64,000 nucleotides of DNA from JANXYW01 sp031400455 (GCA_031400455.1 JANNPX010000020.1:1-64000); one strand, 5' to 3'; counted from the stretch's first letter, positions 16,058 through 25,301 are shown. The notes: generated by a model not told the origin, from the sequence alone. Program-made: numbers and translations.

Positions 16058-16507
16058 ATGGATTCTCGGAATCGGTGGAGATCTGATGGCGGCAGGGTCA
16101 TGCTCCTCGCGACGATCTTGACAGCGAGCATACTCACGACCGCGATCCATTACACACACAACTACATCGAGGTGCGGCACTACCCGCAATCGTCGTTCCT
16201 TCCCATCGGATACGACGGCACCAGGCTGCTCCTAGCGCCGGCTTGGGTGGCCCTCACCACCACCGGCGCGCTCGGCTTCTGGCTGTACCTGCGCGGGACG
16301 ATCTGGGCCGCATGGGCGTGCCTAGCCATGTACTCGTTCACTGGCATCTCGAGCCTGATTCACTTCATCGACGGCTCACCGCATATCTCCTCATTCTGGT
16401 ACGCAACGATCTTCACTGACGCACTAGCGGGATTCGCGGTCCTCGGATTCGTGTACGTCGGCGTGACGAGACCCGCGCGCCACAGCCGGGACTCGCTGGT
16501 TCGTTAA
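16058..16507 (+). CDS. four-helix integral membrane protein of unknown function
   Basis: 149 residues; the ATG at 16058 is preceded by GGGAGGA. Hydrophobic segments at roughly 14-33, 50-72, 78-100 and 112-135 predict four transmembrane helices, with IHYTHNYIEVRHYP between helices 1 and 2. No family name can be given. Being divergent from the LmrA-like repressor, it is probably its main target, which suggests a drug- or stress-linked membrane function (inference). Confidence 0.7.
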   Translation: MDSRNRWRSDGGRVMLLATILTASILTTAIHYTHNYIEVRHYPQSSFLPIGYDGTRLLLAPAWVALTTTGALGFWLYLRGTIWAAWACLAMYSFTGISSLIHFIDGSPHISSFWYATIFTDALAGFAVLGFVYVGVTRPARHSRDSLVR

Positions 16508-16600
16508 GCAGGAAGGAGCCGCAATCGCCACACGCCGTATCGACTGACAAAGCCGTAGTTCAATCCAGCCGGAAACATGCTCAACACAAGGAGTCATATC

Positions 16601-17176
16601 ATGAGGGTCATCACAGGCGCGGTCGTCGGATTGGTATTGCTCGGCGTCATCGCAGCCCAGGCATCCATCGCATCCGCAGCGCCCAGCGAGAAGGCGTGTC
16701 CCGCGGGCGTGACGCTCACAGCCGCGGCGAGCGGCAGTTCGGTGACGGTGAGCTTGTCGCAGCCGGTCAACATCAAGCCCGCGAAGGACGCAGACGTGGA
16801 CTCGTACCACCTGCACTACTTCGTGGACACCGATCCAGCCTCTGTCTTGCAGCCCGGGCAGGAAGTGCCGTCCGGGAGCCCCAGCATCGTGCATTCCGCG
16901 GCGACCACACAAGATTTCAAGAGCCTGACACCAGGTTCTCACCGGATCTGGGTCGTGATGGGCGATGTCGCGCACATTCCTTGTAGCCCGCTCGTGGTAG
17001 CCGACACCACCGTCAGCGTCGCCGCCGCCACCGCACCGCCAGCGACGGGCACGGGCGACGCCCTGTCTGGTGGCGGGAGCCCCCTGTGGCTCCCGCTCGT
17101 CGCCCTGGCATCTGGTGTACTTGCCGTGGCCGGTGGCGCAGCGCTCGCGCGCCGCCGAGCCGTTCGGACACCGTAG
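16601..17176 (+). CDS. secreted DUF4399-like protein with C-terminal membrane anchor
   Basis: 191 residues; the ATG at 16601 has AAGGAG upstream. A signal peptide (GLVLLGVIAAQASIASAA) is followed by a beta-rich domain with DSYHLHYFVDTDP and GSHRIWVVMGDVAHIPCSPL, resembling the H-x-H/GDxxH pattern of DUF4399. A Thr/Gly/Pro linker leads to a C-terminal hydrophobic helix (LWLPLVALASGVLAVAGG) and ARRRA. This looks like a surface protein held by its C-terminus, but no LPxTG motif is present. Function unknown. Confidence 0.7.
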   Translation: MRVITGAVVGLVLLGVIAAQASIASAAPSEKACPAGVTLTAAASGSSVTVSLSQPVNIKPAKDADVDSYHLHYFVDTDPASVLQPGQEVPSGSPSIVHSAATTQDFKSLTPGSHRIWVVMGDVAHIPCSPLVVADTTVSVAAATAPPATGTGDALSGGGSPLWLPLVALASGVLAVAGGAALARRRAVRTP

Positions 17177-17189
17177 GCATTGGCCCACA

Positions 17190-17224
17190 CCCCTGCGCCC
17201 GGCGGGCGACCGCCGGCGCAGGGG
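17190..17224 (+). terminator. very stable hairpin after the surface-protein gene
   Basis: CCCCTGCGCC-CGGCGG pairs with CCGCCG-GCGCAGGGG, about 15 bp with one bulge and loop GCGA. It lies 14 nt after the stop codon. It has no U tract, so termination would be weak or factor-assisted. Confidence 0.45.
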
Positions 17225-17288
17225 CCTGCGAAGTTCAACAACCCTCCTGTGCAATCGGGTAGGGCATCGGCCTAACCCACCATCGAGA

Positions 17289-17327
17289 GCTCCCCTTCCC
17301 TCGCGGGGAAGGGGCCGGGGGTTAGGG
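17289..17327. repeat. dispersed repeat family A (CCCTTCCCTCGCGGGGAAGG type)
   Basis: CTCCCCTTCCCTCGCGGGGA followed by AGGGGCCGGGGGTTAGGG. Closely similar copies lie at 26311 (inverted), 26848, 26960 and 62309. The rest of the 388-base gap 17177-17564 holds the hairpin at 17190 and nothing else I recognise. Confidence 0.8.
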
Positions 17328-17564
17328 CCGCCCGGGGGCTACCCCCACCCCAGCTCTACAGCCCACTGCATTGTGAAAACTGCCCCACCCCTCGACAATC
17401 CTCTCGCACGGCTAAGCGGAGGTGTCTGCCAATTCCGCACTCCAGGATCAGTAGACACCACGAGCCCACCGTCGCTAGGCTCAAGGTGTTAGCAGTGCAA
17501 TAACCGACGCCACCCGAGAGGGCGGTAGAGTACAAGGGCCGCTTGGCGGCGCACAGGAGGTTTC

Positions 17565-18311
17565 GTGCCGCTCGAACAACTGAAGCCCGCTCCCCAGGCC
17601 CGCAACGGCCGCGATCTCATCATCGATGCGCAGAACGTCATCAAGACGTACCGCACCGACGACGTCGAGGTGAAGGCCCTCCGCGGCGTCACGCTGCAAG
17701 TGCCCCGGGGCGAAATGGTCGCCATCATGGGCCCGTCCGGCTGCGGCAAGACGACGCTGCTCAACTGCCTCAGCGGCCTCGACACGATCGATGGCGGCGT
17801 CATCCTCATCAACAACGAGGACATCAACAAACTCTCCGATAACAAGCGCACGGAGTTCCGAGCGCGGCAGATGGGCTTCGTTTTCCAGTTCTACAACCTC
17901 CTCCCCGTCCTCAGCGCCATCGAAAACGTCGAGCTCCCGCTACTCGTGTCCGGCACGAAGGCCAAGGACGCGCGCCTCAAGGCCGAAGCCTCGCTCGACG
18001 TCGTCCATCTACAGGAGTGGGCGAAGCACAAGCCATCGCAGCTCTCCGGCGGCCAGCGCCAGCGCGTCACCATCGCCCGCGCGCTCGTTAACAGCCCCGC
18101 CATCGTCTGGGGCGATGAGCCGACCGGCGACCTCGACACCGCCAACGCTGACGAGATCATGGCGCTCATCACCGACCTCAACCGCAAGCACAACCAGACG
18201 TTCGTCATCGTCACGCACGCACCCGAAGTGGCCGCGAAGTGCCACCGCATCGTCTTTATGAAAGACGGCGAGATCGTCCGCGAAGAAGTCCCGGCGGCGC
18301 GCGCGTCATGA
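17565..18311 (+). CDS. ABC transporter ATP-binding protein (MacB/LolD type)
   Basis: 248 residues from a GTG with AGGAGG upstream. Walker A GPSGCGKTT near 61, Q-loop FVFQFYNLLP, signature LSGGQRQRV near 161, Walker B AIVWGDEPTGDLD and H-loop VTHAP. This is the ATPase of the FtsX/MacB mechanotransmission class, working with the permease encoded next. The two genes overlap by 4 nt (ATGA). The Leu usual before the Walker B Asp is replaced (VWGDEP), a mild variation. Confidence 0.95.
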   Translation: MPLEQLKPAPQARNGRDLIIDAQNVIKTYRTDDVEVKALRGVTLQVPRGEMVAIMGPSGCGKTTLLNCLSGLDTIDGGVILINNEDINKLSDNKRTEFRARQMGFVFQFYNLLPVLSAIENVELPLLVSGTKAKDARLKAEASLDVVHLQEWAKHKPSQLSGGQRQRVTIARALVNSPAIVWGDEPTGDLDTANADEIMALITDLNRKHNQTFVIVTHAPEVAAKCHRIVFMKDGEIVREEVPAARAS

Positions 18312-21300
18312 ACGAACTCTTTGGCCTCTCGATGAACTACATCATGATCGGCTTGCTGATCGTGCTCGGCGTCGCGCTTTCGACGGTCGCGTGGGTCGCC
18401 ATGCGCAACCGCGTGCTGTTCTTCATCGGCGTGCGCAACATCCCCCGCCGCCGGGCGCAGACGATCCTCATCGTCATCGGCCTCATGCTCAGCACGCTCA
18501 TCATCTCCACCGCATTCAGCATCGGCGACACCGTCAACTACAGCATCACCAATCAGGTCTTCGACAACCTGCACAGCGTCGACGAGATCGTGCAGGCGAA
18601 GACCAACGGCGACGGCGATGGCGGCGGACCAAACTCCATCGTCGCGCCCGCGCCAATCCCGCAGGCCCAAGTCGAATCGCTCGCCCAGCAGTTCCGCTCC
18701 GTGGAGCATGTGGACGGCGTTCTGCCGATGATTCGCAGCATCGTCCCCATGAGCAATCCGCGCGCCAGCCTTACCGAGCCCGTCACCATCCTCGTCGGCG
18801 TCGACGGCGCTGCGATGAAGGGCTTTGAGAGCGACATCGAATCGGTCGATGGCGGACAGCTCTCGGTCAGCGATCTGGCGCCCGACGAGATCTACGTGAA
18901 CGAGTCGCTCGCTGAAAAGATCGAGACCGTCGTGGGCGACAAGGTGCAGATCTTCACCAACGACCAACCGCACGAGTTGACCGTCCGGGGCATCGTCAAG
19001 GACGTCCTGATCACCGGGAACGTCATCGAGATCTCACAAGGCTTCGTGATGAACCTGGAGCGCGCCCAGCAACTCCTCGATCGCCCCGCAGAAGTGGACC
19101 TCATCGCGGTCTCGAACTCCGGCGGCGTCTACGACGGTCTGGATCACTCGAAGAGCGTCAACGGCGCCCTCAACCGCATCATTGGCACCGGGAAGTTCCA
19201 GTCGGATGAGACGAAGCAGGAAGCCGTCGATGAGGCCAAGCTCATCGCGAGCTTCCTGACGACGTTCTTCGTCATCCTCGGCCTCTTCGCCATCGCCTCG
19301 GGCATGATGCTCATCTTCCTCATCTTCGTCATGCTCGCCGCCGAGCGCCGCGTCGAGATGGGCATGATGCGCGCCGTAGGCACCAAGCGCCTGCATCTCA
19401 CAGAGATATTCCTCTCCGAGGGCATGACCTACAACGTGATGGCCGCCGCTGTCGGCGCCGCACTCGGGATCGTCGTGTCGCTCGGCATGGTCAAGATCAT
19501 GGCGATCCTCTTCTCGGACTTCGGGCTCAGCATCAACTTTCACGTCACCGCGCGCAGCCTCATCGTCTCCTACTCGCTCGGCGTTGTCCTGACATTCCTC
19601 ACCGTCACGCTCTCCTCGTGGCGGATCAGCAACCTCAACATCGTCGCCGCCGTGCGCGACATGGCGGAGTCCGCGCCGCGGCAGGTGCGGCCGTCCGTCA
19701 ATGGCTTCGGCGGACTCTTGAAGTACGCAGTCTGGCTGCTCTTCAAGCCGACGTCCTGGCGCACCTGGTGGATGTCGATGCTTGTCTGGATCGGCGGCGT
19801 ATTTCTGGTCGCGTTCTCCGCCGTGTTCTACATCTCCGGCGTCATCGTGTACGGAGCAACACCAGTCGGCGGCGTGGCCGCAGTGCTGCTCTTCATCGTC
19901 GGCGCGCTCGTCTCTATCGCCGGGATCGTCATCGCCTTCAGCGGCTTCTTCCGCATCTTCCAGCTCGGCGGCCTCGCGCTGCTCCTGGGAATCCCGCTGC
20001 TCGTGCTTGGATTCGCGACCGAACTGGCCTTCCCGGCCGGTGCCGGCCTCTCGCTCGAAATAGCCGGGTTGGCACTGCTCGCGATTCAGGTCGGCGTGCC
20101 GAATCGCCTTGCCGCAACCACGTCGGGCCTCGTGCTCCTCGTCGCATGGCTCTTGCTCGCCGGTGGCCAGCTCTTTCCAAATCTGAATGGCGACTTTGAG
20201 ATGTTCTTCCTTAGCGGCGTCACGATGATCCTCTCGTCGACCTTCGTCCTGATCTACAACGCCGACCTCATGCTCGGTCTCGTCACGCGCTTCGGCGGAC
20301 TCTTCTCCAGCCTCGTGCCGTCCATCCGCACGGCCGTCGCCTACCCTCTCGCCAACAAGTTCCGCACCGGCATGACCGTCGCGATGATCTCGTTGGTGAT
20401 GTTCGCGCTCGTGATGATGTCGACGATGAACTCCAACTTCAACCGCATCTTCCTGGGCGATGAGCCGCTCGGCGGCTACCAGATCGTGATCTCCGAAAAC
20501 TCGAACAACCACATCGGTGATATCCGACAGACACTCACCGCACAGGGCGGCGAGTCGGCCGCGGCCGCCGCAGCGATGGCGGAAGTGGACGAAGTGCGCC
20601 TCGCCAACGGTCTCGTCGCCGAAGTCCGCAACGAGCCGCCGCCCGGAGCCACCGCCGAAGAGCTGGAGTTCTCGGAGTACACCGTCGTCGGTCCCAGCAC
20701 GGGCTTCATCGAACACAACGGCGTCAAGCTTGACGCGCGTGCAGAGGGTTACGGAAGCGACGCCGAAGTTTGGGCCGCCTTGAAGACCAACCCGAACGCT
20801 GCGATCATCGATACCTCCGCCCTGAGTTCCGATGATTTCGACGGCTCCTCGTTCCAGCTTGCCGGCGTGAAGCTCGGCGACAAGACGTTCACCCCAGTCG
20901 ACATCCAGGTGCGCGACGCCACCGCCCCAGACAAGATCAAGGATGTCCAGGTGATCGGCATCATCGGCACCAAGGCGAGCGCTCTCTTCGGCGGCCTCTA
21001 CCTCTCGCCTGCCACCTTCGACAGCGTCTACGCACGCCCCGAGTCCAGCCTCTACGCCGTCCAGCTCGCCCCCGGCGCCAACGCCGTGGACACCGCCAAG
21101 TCCGTCGAGCGCGGCCTCTCGAACCGAGGCGTGCAGGCGGATTCGCTCCGCAAGATCGTCGACGACTTCCAGCGCGCCAGCCAGGGCTTCGCGTACCTGA
21201 TCCAGGGCTTCATGGGCATCGGCCTCTTCGTCGGCATCGCCGCGGTCGGCGTCGTCGCATTCCGCACCGTCGTCGAACGCCGTCAGCAGATCGGCATGCT

Positions 21301-21589
21301 GCGCGCCATCGGCTACACGCGCAACGCCGTCGCCATCAGCTTCGTGTTCGAATCGGCGTTCGTCGCCGCGCTCGGCATCCTCAGCGGTATCGTGCTGGCC
21401 CTCCTGCTCGCGTATCAACTTCTCGGCAGCAAGGACTTCTCTGACCAGGGAATCACGAGCTTCTACATACCATGGATCGAGATCATCGCCATCGGCGGCT
21501 TCGCCTTCCTCGCGTCGTTGCTCATGACGATCATCCCCTCGCGCCAGGCTTCCAGCATCCCCATCGCGGAGGCTCTCCGGTACGAGTAG
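18308..21589 (+). CDS. very large FtsX/MacB-like ABC transporter permease
   Basis: 1093 residues, more than twice a standard MacB permease. The N-terminal helix near 12-35 precedes a periplasmic-type domain (TVNYSITNQVFDNLHSVDEI..) and a first FtsX triad of helices at about 320-440 (FFVILGLFAIASGMMLIFLIF). Then come about six to eight extra helices (480-680). A second MacB-like extracytoplasmic domain (about 710-960) and a second FtsX core (FMGIGLFVGIAAVGVVAFRT to the end) follow. It looks like a fusion of two permease units with a membrane insert. Partner of the overlapping ATPase gene. Substrate unknown; lipids or peptides are typical for the class. Confidence 0.9.
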   Translation: MNELFGLSMNYIMIGLLIVLGVALSTVAWVAMRNRVLFFIGVRNIPRRRAQTILIVIGLMLSTLIISTAFSIGDTVNYSITNQVFDNLHSVDEIVQAKTNGDGDGGGPNSIVAPAPIPQAQVESLAQQFRSVEHVDGVLPMIRSIVPMSNPRASLTEPVTILVGVDGAAMKGFESDIESVDGGQLSVSDLAPDEIYVNESLAEKIETVVGDKVQIFTNDQPHELTVRGIVKDVLITGNVIEISQGFVMNLERAQQLLDRPAEVDLIAVSNSGGVYDGLDHSKSVNGALNRIIGTGKFQSDETKQEAVDEAKLIASFLTTFFVILGLFAIASGMMLIFLIFVMLAAERRVEMGMMRAVGTKRLHLTEIFLSEGMTYNVMAAAVGAALGIVVSLGMVKIMAILFSDFGLSINFHVTARSLIVSYSLGVVLTFLTVTLSSWRISNLNIVAAVRDMAESAPRQVRPSVNGFGGLLKYAVWLLFKPTSWRTWWMSMLVWIGGVFLVAFSAVFYISGVIVYGATPVGGVAAVLLFIVGALVSIAGIVIAFSGFFRIFQLGGLALLLGIPLLVLGFATELAFPAGAGLSLEIAGLALLAIQVGVPNRLAATTSGLVLLVAWLLLAGGQLFPNLNGDFEMFFLSGVTMILSSTFVLIYNADLMLGLVTRFGGLFSSLVPSIRTAVAYPLANKFRTGMTVAMISLVMFALVMMSTMNSNFNRIFLGDEPLGGYQIVISENSNNHIGDIRQTLTAQGGESAAAAAAMAEVDEVRLANGLVAEVRNEPPPGATAEELEFSEYTVVGPSTGFIEHNGVKLDARAEGYGSDAEVWAALKTNPNAAIIDTSALSSDDFDGSSFQLAGVKLGDKTFTPVDIQVRDATAPDKIKDVQVIGIIGTKASALFGGLYLSPATFDSVYARPESSLYAVQLAPGANAVDTAKSVERGLSNRGVQADSLRKIVDDFQRASQGFAYLIQGFMGIGLFVGIAAVGVVAFRTVVERRQQIGMLRAIGYTRNAVAISFVFESAFVAALGILSGIVLALLLAYQLLGSKDFSDQGITSFYIPWIEIIAIGGFAFLASLLMTIIPSRQASSIPIAEALRYE

Positions 21590-21618
21590 CGGAGCAACAT
21601 CTGTCAGAGATCAGTAGA

Positions 21619-21647
21619 ACGGGCACGCAATGCGTGCCCGTCTCTTT
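21619..21647 (+). terminator. intrinsic terminator after the ABC exporter operon
   Basis: ACGGGCACGC and GCGTGCCCGT form a perfect 10-bp stem with a 3-nt loop, followed by CTCTTT. It lies 30 nt after the permease stop codon. Confidence 0.75.
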
Positions 21648-21758
21648 GGTCCGCGCGTGTGTTCCTTGCTGGTGTTGCGACGCTGCGCCCCATCGCCTAC
21701 GATTGCGCGCACCTGGTGCGCGCCACTGGCCGCTCGATCACCCGAAAGCGAGGATGTT

Positions 21759-21965
21759 GTGAAGACCGAAATCTACGAATCCGACCCGTTCACCCCGAAG
21801 AAGGGGCGCCTGCTGGCCACGCTCGCCACCGAGTACCGCTTCGAGAAGGGCGACGAGATGTTCTTCGACGACCAGCCTGAGCGCCTCAAAGTGCGCGTCA
21901 TCGGCATCCAGATGCACATCAAAGCCGGCAATATCCACCGCGACATCCTCGCCCTGAAGCTCTAG
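21759..21965 (+). CDS. small protein of unknown function
   Basis: 68 residues from a GTG with GAGGAT upstream. The sequence is soluble and charged: MKTEIYESDPFTPKKGRLLA at the start and VIGIQMHIKAGNIHRDIL near the end. No cysteines or membrane segment. No family recognised. It stands alone between the exporter terminator and rex. Confidence 0.55.
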   Translation: MKTEIYESDPFTPKKGRLLATLATEYRFEKGDEMFFDDQPERLKVRVIGIQMHIKAGNIHRDILALKL

Positions 21966-21995
21966 CGCCGTGGTCGTGACCCTAGTCGATTCTAT

Positions 21996-22020
21996 GTGGC
22001 GCGGGCTTTCGGCCCGCGTG
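21996..22020. repeat. hairpin repeat family B (CGCGGGCT...AGCCCGCG type)
   Basis: GTGGCGCGGGCTTTCGGCCC followed by GCG. The stem is CGCGGGC/GCCCGCG. Other copies are at 32025, 38923, 51911, 54001 and 54058. Confidence 0.65.
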
Positions 22021-22071
22021 TCTCTCCCGAGCTCCAAGCCCCCGTGTTCACATCCAACCGCCGCCCAGCTG

Positions 22072-22104
22072 CCCCTTCGTGCTCTTCGTGTCCTTCGTGG
22101 TTAA
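22072..22104. repeat. CTTCGTG repeat (family D)
   Basis: CCTTCGTGCTCTTCGTGTCC then TTCGTGGTTAA, the reverse of the repeat at 6282-6318. Confidence 0.55.
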
Positions 22105-22136
22105 TCCGGCCCGGCGTTGACCCTTCCCGAGGCCGG

Positions 22137-22162
22137 TGCTACATTGCGCCAAATTGCGCAAT
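22137..22162 (+). promoter_or_regulatory. rex promoter with candidate Rex operator
   Basis: An extended -10 TGCTACATT (22137-22145) is followed at the expected transcription start by the perfect palindrome ATTGCGCAAT (22153-22162), with a partial copy ATTGCGC just before it. Rex commonly represses its own gene; the palindrome is shorter than the classical TTGTGAA...TTCACAA site, so this is tentative. Confidence 0.4.
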
Positions 22163-22202
22163 CGGGCGATTTCCACCCCGGGCGGCCCGCGCACGGAGCC
22201 TC

Positions 22203-22838
22203 ATGGCCATCGAAATTCCGGATGTCGTCATCGATAGGCTCCCCGTCTACGCCCGCGCCCTCGCCGCGCTCGATCGCAGCGGCCGCGAAGTCGTCAGCTC
22301 GCAGGAGCTCGGTTCCCAGCTGGGCGTTACGCCCGCCCAGATTCGCAAAGACCTCAGCTACTTCGGCCGCTTCGGCAAGCAGGGCCGCGGCTACAACGTC
22401 CGCCGCCTGCTCGAAGAGCTTCATCAGATCCTCGGCCTCGATCGCAAATGGACCATGGTTGTCGTCGGCGTCGGCCAGCTCGGGCGCGCCGTCCTCAGCT
22501 ACGGAGGATTCGCGCCGCAGGGATTCAGCATCATCGAAGCCTTCGACGCCGACCCCGCCGTCATTGGGCAGAAGGTGGATCACCTCACCGTGAAACCTGT
22601 CGAGCAGATCCGCGAGGCCCTCGCCGGGCGCACGGTCGATATCGGCATCGTCGCCACGCCCGCGGCATCCGCACAGAAAGTCATCGATGCGCTCGTCGAG
22701 TGTGGCGTACGCGCGATCCTCAACTACGCCCCCGTCGCCGCGCAGGTCCCACCCACCGTCCGCGTCAAAGACATCGACCCGGTGTTGTCGCTCCAGTCAA
22801 TGACCTTCCACCTCAAGAACACCCCCGCCACACAGTAG
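22203..22838 (+). CDS. rex: redox-sensing transcriptional repressor Rex
   Basis: Senses the NADH/NAD+ ratio and represses fermentative and respiratory genes when NADH is low. 211 residues, the normal size. N-terminal winged helix about 10-75 (SSQELGSQLGVTPAQIRKDL, then SYFGRFGKQGRGYNV, the strongly conserved Rex stretch). The Rossmann nucleotide-binding motif VVGVGQLGRAV is near 87-97. IGIVATPAASAQKVIDALV and ILNYAPV are also typical. It is monocistronic, followed by a convergent two-component operon. Confidence 0.95.
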   Translation: MAIEIPDVVIDRLPVYARALAALDRSGREVVSSQELGSQLGVTPAQIRKDLSYFGRFGKQGRGYNVRRLLEELHQILGLDRKWTMVVVGVGQLGRAVLSYGGFAPQGFSIIEAFDADPAVIGQKVDHLTVKPVEQIREALAGRTVDIGIVATPAASAQKVIDALVECGVRAILNYAPVAAQVPPTVRVKDIDPVLSLQSMTFHLKNTPATQ

Positions 22839-22872
22839 ATTCGCCCAGCGGGCGCCAGCGCCCCCCCAACCC

Positions 22873-23514
22873 TCATCCCCCCGTCAGCCCCTTCTTCGCC
22901 GCATACGCCGCCGCTTCACTGCGACGGTTGAACCCGAGCTTCGACAGGATGTGGCTGACGTGGTTGCGGGCGGTGTTCTCGCTCACCACCAGCTTCGACG
23001 CGATCTCCTTGTTTGTCGCGCCCTCCGCGATCAGGATCAGTACCTCGCGTTCGCGCGCCGTCAGGTCGTCGCCGTCATCCGCTGGTTTCTGCATGCCCAC
23101 CAGCTTCTCCAACACACCCTTCGTCACCTTCGAGTCCAGCAGCGACTCGCCGCGCGCCACCGACCGCAGCGCTTCCAGCAGCCGCGCCCGCGCGACGTTC
23201 TTCAGCACATAGCCCGCCGCCCCGGCCAGTACCGCCGCCACCACCGTCTCTTCTTCCGCGAACGACGTCAGCATCAGCACCCGCGTCTCCGGCAGCTCGC
23301 TGCGGATCTCGCGGCACGCCGAGATGCCGTCCATCCCGTCCATCCGCACGTCCATCAGCACGATGTCCGGTTGGTGCGCGCGCGCCTTGTCGATCGCGTC
23401 CTTGCCATTGCCCGCCTCCGCCACCACCGTGAAGTCCGGCTCAACCTCCAGCGCCGCGCGCAGCCCCATCCGCACCACCTCGTGGTCGTCCACAATCATC
23501 AGCCGCGTCTTCAT
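22873..23514 (-). CDS. NarL/DevR-family response regulator
   Basis: 213 residues. Receiver domain 1-125 with the acidic pair (VDDHE), the phosphoacceptor Asp in IVLMDVRMDGMDG near 55, Thr in MLTSF and Lys in YVLKN. The LuxR HTH is at about 150-210 (LTAREREVLILIAEGATNKE, NTARNHVSHILSKLGF). Its start codon overlaps the stop of the histidine kinase (ATGA). It forms a classic DevS/DevR-style pair; target genes are not obvious here. Confidence 0.93.
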   Translation of the reverse strand: MKTRLMIVDDHEVVRMGLRAALEVEPDFTVVAEAGNGKDAIDKARAHQPDIVLMDVRMDGMDGISACREIRSELPETRVLMLTSFAEEETVVAAVLAGAAGYVLKNVARARLLEALRSVARGESLLDSKVTKGVLEKLVGMQKPADDGDDLTAREREVLILIAEGATNKEIASKLVVSENTARNHVSHILSKLGFNRRSEAAAYAAKKGLTGG

Positions 23515-25289
23515 ACGTCGCCCCCTATTGGCACCGATACGTCGATGCGTGTTCCCTCGCCCGACTCGCTGCGCACGTCCAGCCGACCGCCGACTTCGTC
23601 GACGCGCTCGCGCAGGTTGCCCATCCCGAAGCCGACGCGCCCGCCCGGCTCGCCCTCGCTCATCCCCACGCCGTCGTCCGCGATCGAAAGCGTCACCGCT
23701 CCCGGTTCGAACGCCAGCGCAATCTCGACGTGCGATGCGCGCGCGTGACGGAAGATGTTCCCCAGCCCCTCCTGCACGATCCGGTAGAGCGCGGCGCTCG
23801 TCGCGATCGGCAGCGGCTGCGGCTCACCCGAAACCGCCAGCTCGACGGGCAGATTCGATACCGCCTGGAACTCCTTCACTTGCCCTTGCACCGCGCCCAC
23901 AAGCCCTTCATCCCCGGCCAGCAGTGGCCGCAGGTCGAAGATGTACTGCCGTACCTCCCACAGCGCGTTCTTTGCCAGCGCCGTCAGGTCCTGCAGCCGC
24001 CGCCTCTGATCCTCCGGGTCCGTCCCGACGCGATCGATCGCCGTCTCTAGGCTCAGCGTCAGCATGAACACCATTTGCGCGATCCCATCGTGGATCTCCC
24101 GCGCGATCCGGCCGCGCTCGCCCTCTGCCGCCAGCTCCACCACTCGCTCCGCCAACCGGATGTTGCGCACGCCAAGCGCCACCTGCCCCGCGATCGCATC
24201 CAGCAGCCTCACTTCATGGAAGATCGCCGCTGGCCGCGCCCGCGTCCCGGCCACCAGCCAGCCCTCGACCGCATCCGCCGAACGCAGCACGACCGCCCCT
24301 GCCCACTCGCAGTCCCCAAACGCCGCGCGGATCGATCGCGGTAGCGTCGATACGGCGTGCGTCCGCGCTCCTTCACCCGCGAACGCTTCTGCCAGCACCT
24401 GCGGATCCGGCGCCGCCACCAATTCCGCACCGTACGCGCGGACTTCGACGGGGCTCTGCGGATCGTCCGGGATCAGCAGCAGCGCGTGGTCAAACCGAGA
24501 CGATTCCAGGATCGCCCCAACGACATTCGGCAGAGCATCGCCCAGCACGCGCCCACCTTCCAGGAACGAACGCGCAACGCGGAACAGCAGGTCGCTGTCG
24601 CCCAGCGCCTCCACCGCGTCCTTGCGAGCCGCGTCCAGCTCGCGCAGCACGGTACCGAGGTAGTTCGGCACCAGCGCCACAAGCATCGGCGTCATCAGCG
24701 CGCCGATCAGGCTGTTGAGGTTTGTGTCGCGCCAGCCGCCGTACAGCCCCGCTCCGAATGCCGTCACGCCGAACATGTAGGCGACCGTATACGTCGCCAC
24801 CAGCGCCACCACGCCGCGGAACGTCAGGAAGAACGAAGGGATCAGCAGCGCTGTCAGCGCGAAGTGGTAGTACGGGCTGCCCCAGCCTCCGCTCAGATAC
24901 ACCGCGCCCATCGACAGCGTCAGGTCGATCAGCCCCAGCGCCAGCACGTCGCTGCTCTCCGGCGATGCGAAGTAGCGCCGAAGCTTCGGCAGCAGCCACG
25001 GCCGGATCGCCGGCACGTAGAACGTCACGATCGTCGTCTGCAGCATCGTCGCCAGCAGCAGCCATGGCTCGACGCGCTGTGTGTACTCCGGCACCTGCGT
25101 CAGGAAGATGATCAGCACTGCGACCATCCACGCCGCCCAGCGCACGATGAACGGCGACGTCAGTACCGCCATCCGGATGCCGCCCGGCAGCGGCGCCATC
25201 GTCGTGTCCGCCCGCCGCCGCCACATGCTCCGCGGCAGCGTCGCCACCCGCGTGCTCAGGTCCTCCAGCGAAGCATCAATCCCGGCCAT
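23511..25289 (-). CDS. membrane sensor histidine kinase (NarX/DegS class)
   Basis: 592 residues from the ATG at 25289, which has TATCAT 6 nt upstream (leaderless). Five or six transmembrane helices (about 25-210) are followed by a GAF-like region (about 240-370) and a HisKA_3 dimerisation box, GRIAREIHDGIAQMVFML, with the phosphorylated His. The HATPase domain runs to the C-terminus (GLGNIFRHARA, ADDGVGM, GFGMGNLRERV). The family autophosphorylates and passes phosphate to the overlapping NarL-type regulator. Signal unknown. Confidence 0.92.
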   Translation of the reverse strand: MAGIDASLEDLSTRVATLPRSMWRRRADTTMAPLPGGIRMAVLTSPFIVRWAAWMVAVLIIFLTQVPEYTQRVEPWLLLATMLQTTIVTFYVPAIRPWLLPKLRRYFASPESSDVLALGLIDLTLSMGAVYLSGGWGSPYYHFALTALLIPSFFLTFRGVVALVATYTVAYMFGVTAFGAGLYGGWRDTNLNSLIGALMTPMLVALVPNYLGTVLRELDAARKDAVEALGDSDLLFRVARSFLEGGRVLGDALPNVVGAILESSRFDHALLLIPDDPQSPVEVRAYGAELVAAPDPQVLAEAFAGEGARTHAVSTLPRSIRAAFGDCEWAGAVVLRSADAVEGWLVAGTRARPAAIFHEVRLLDAIAGQVALGVRNIRLAERVVELAAEGERGRIAREIHDGIAQMVFMLTLSLETAIDRVGTDPEDQRRRLQDLTALAKNALWEVRQYIFDLRPLLAGDEGLVGAVQGQVKEFQAVSNLPVELAVSGEPQPLPIATSAALYRIVQEGLGNIFRHARASHVEIALAFEPGAVTLSIADDGVGMSEGEPGGRVGFGMGNLRERVDEVGGRLDVRSESGEGTRIDVSVPIGGDV

Positions 25290-25295
25290 GCGCCC

Positions 25296-25301
25296 ATGAT
25301 A
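25296..25301 (-). promoter_or_regulatory. -10 box of a probable leaderless promoter (histidine kinase operon)
   Basis: TATCAT on the minus strand ends 6 nt before the ATG at 25289. Confidence 0.45.

Noticed and set aside
19034..21418. 794-codon open frame antisense to the ABC permease
   Set aside because: Composition is almost only Asp/Glu/Ala/Arg/His, no family pattern, and it is the complement of a clear gene with strong third-position GC bias.
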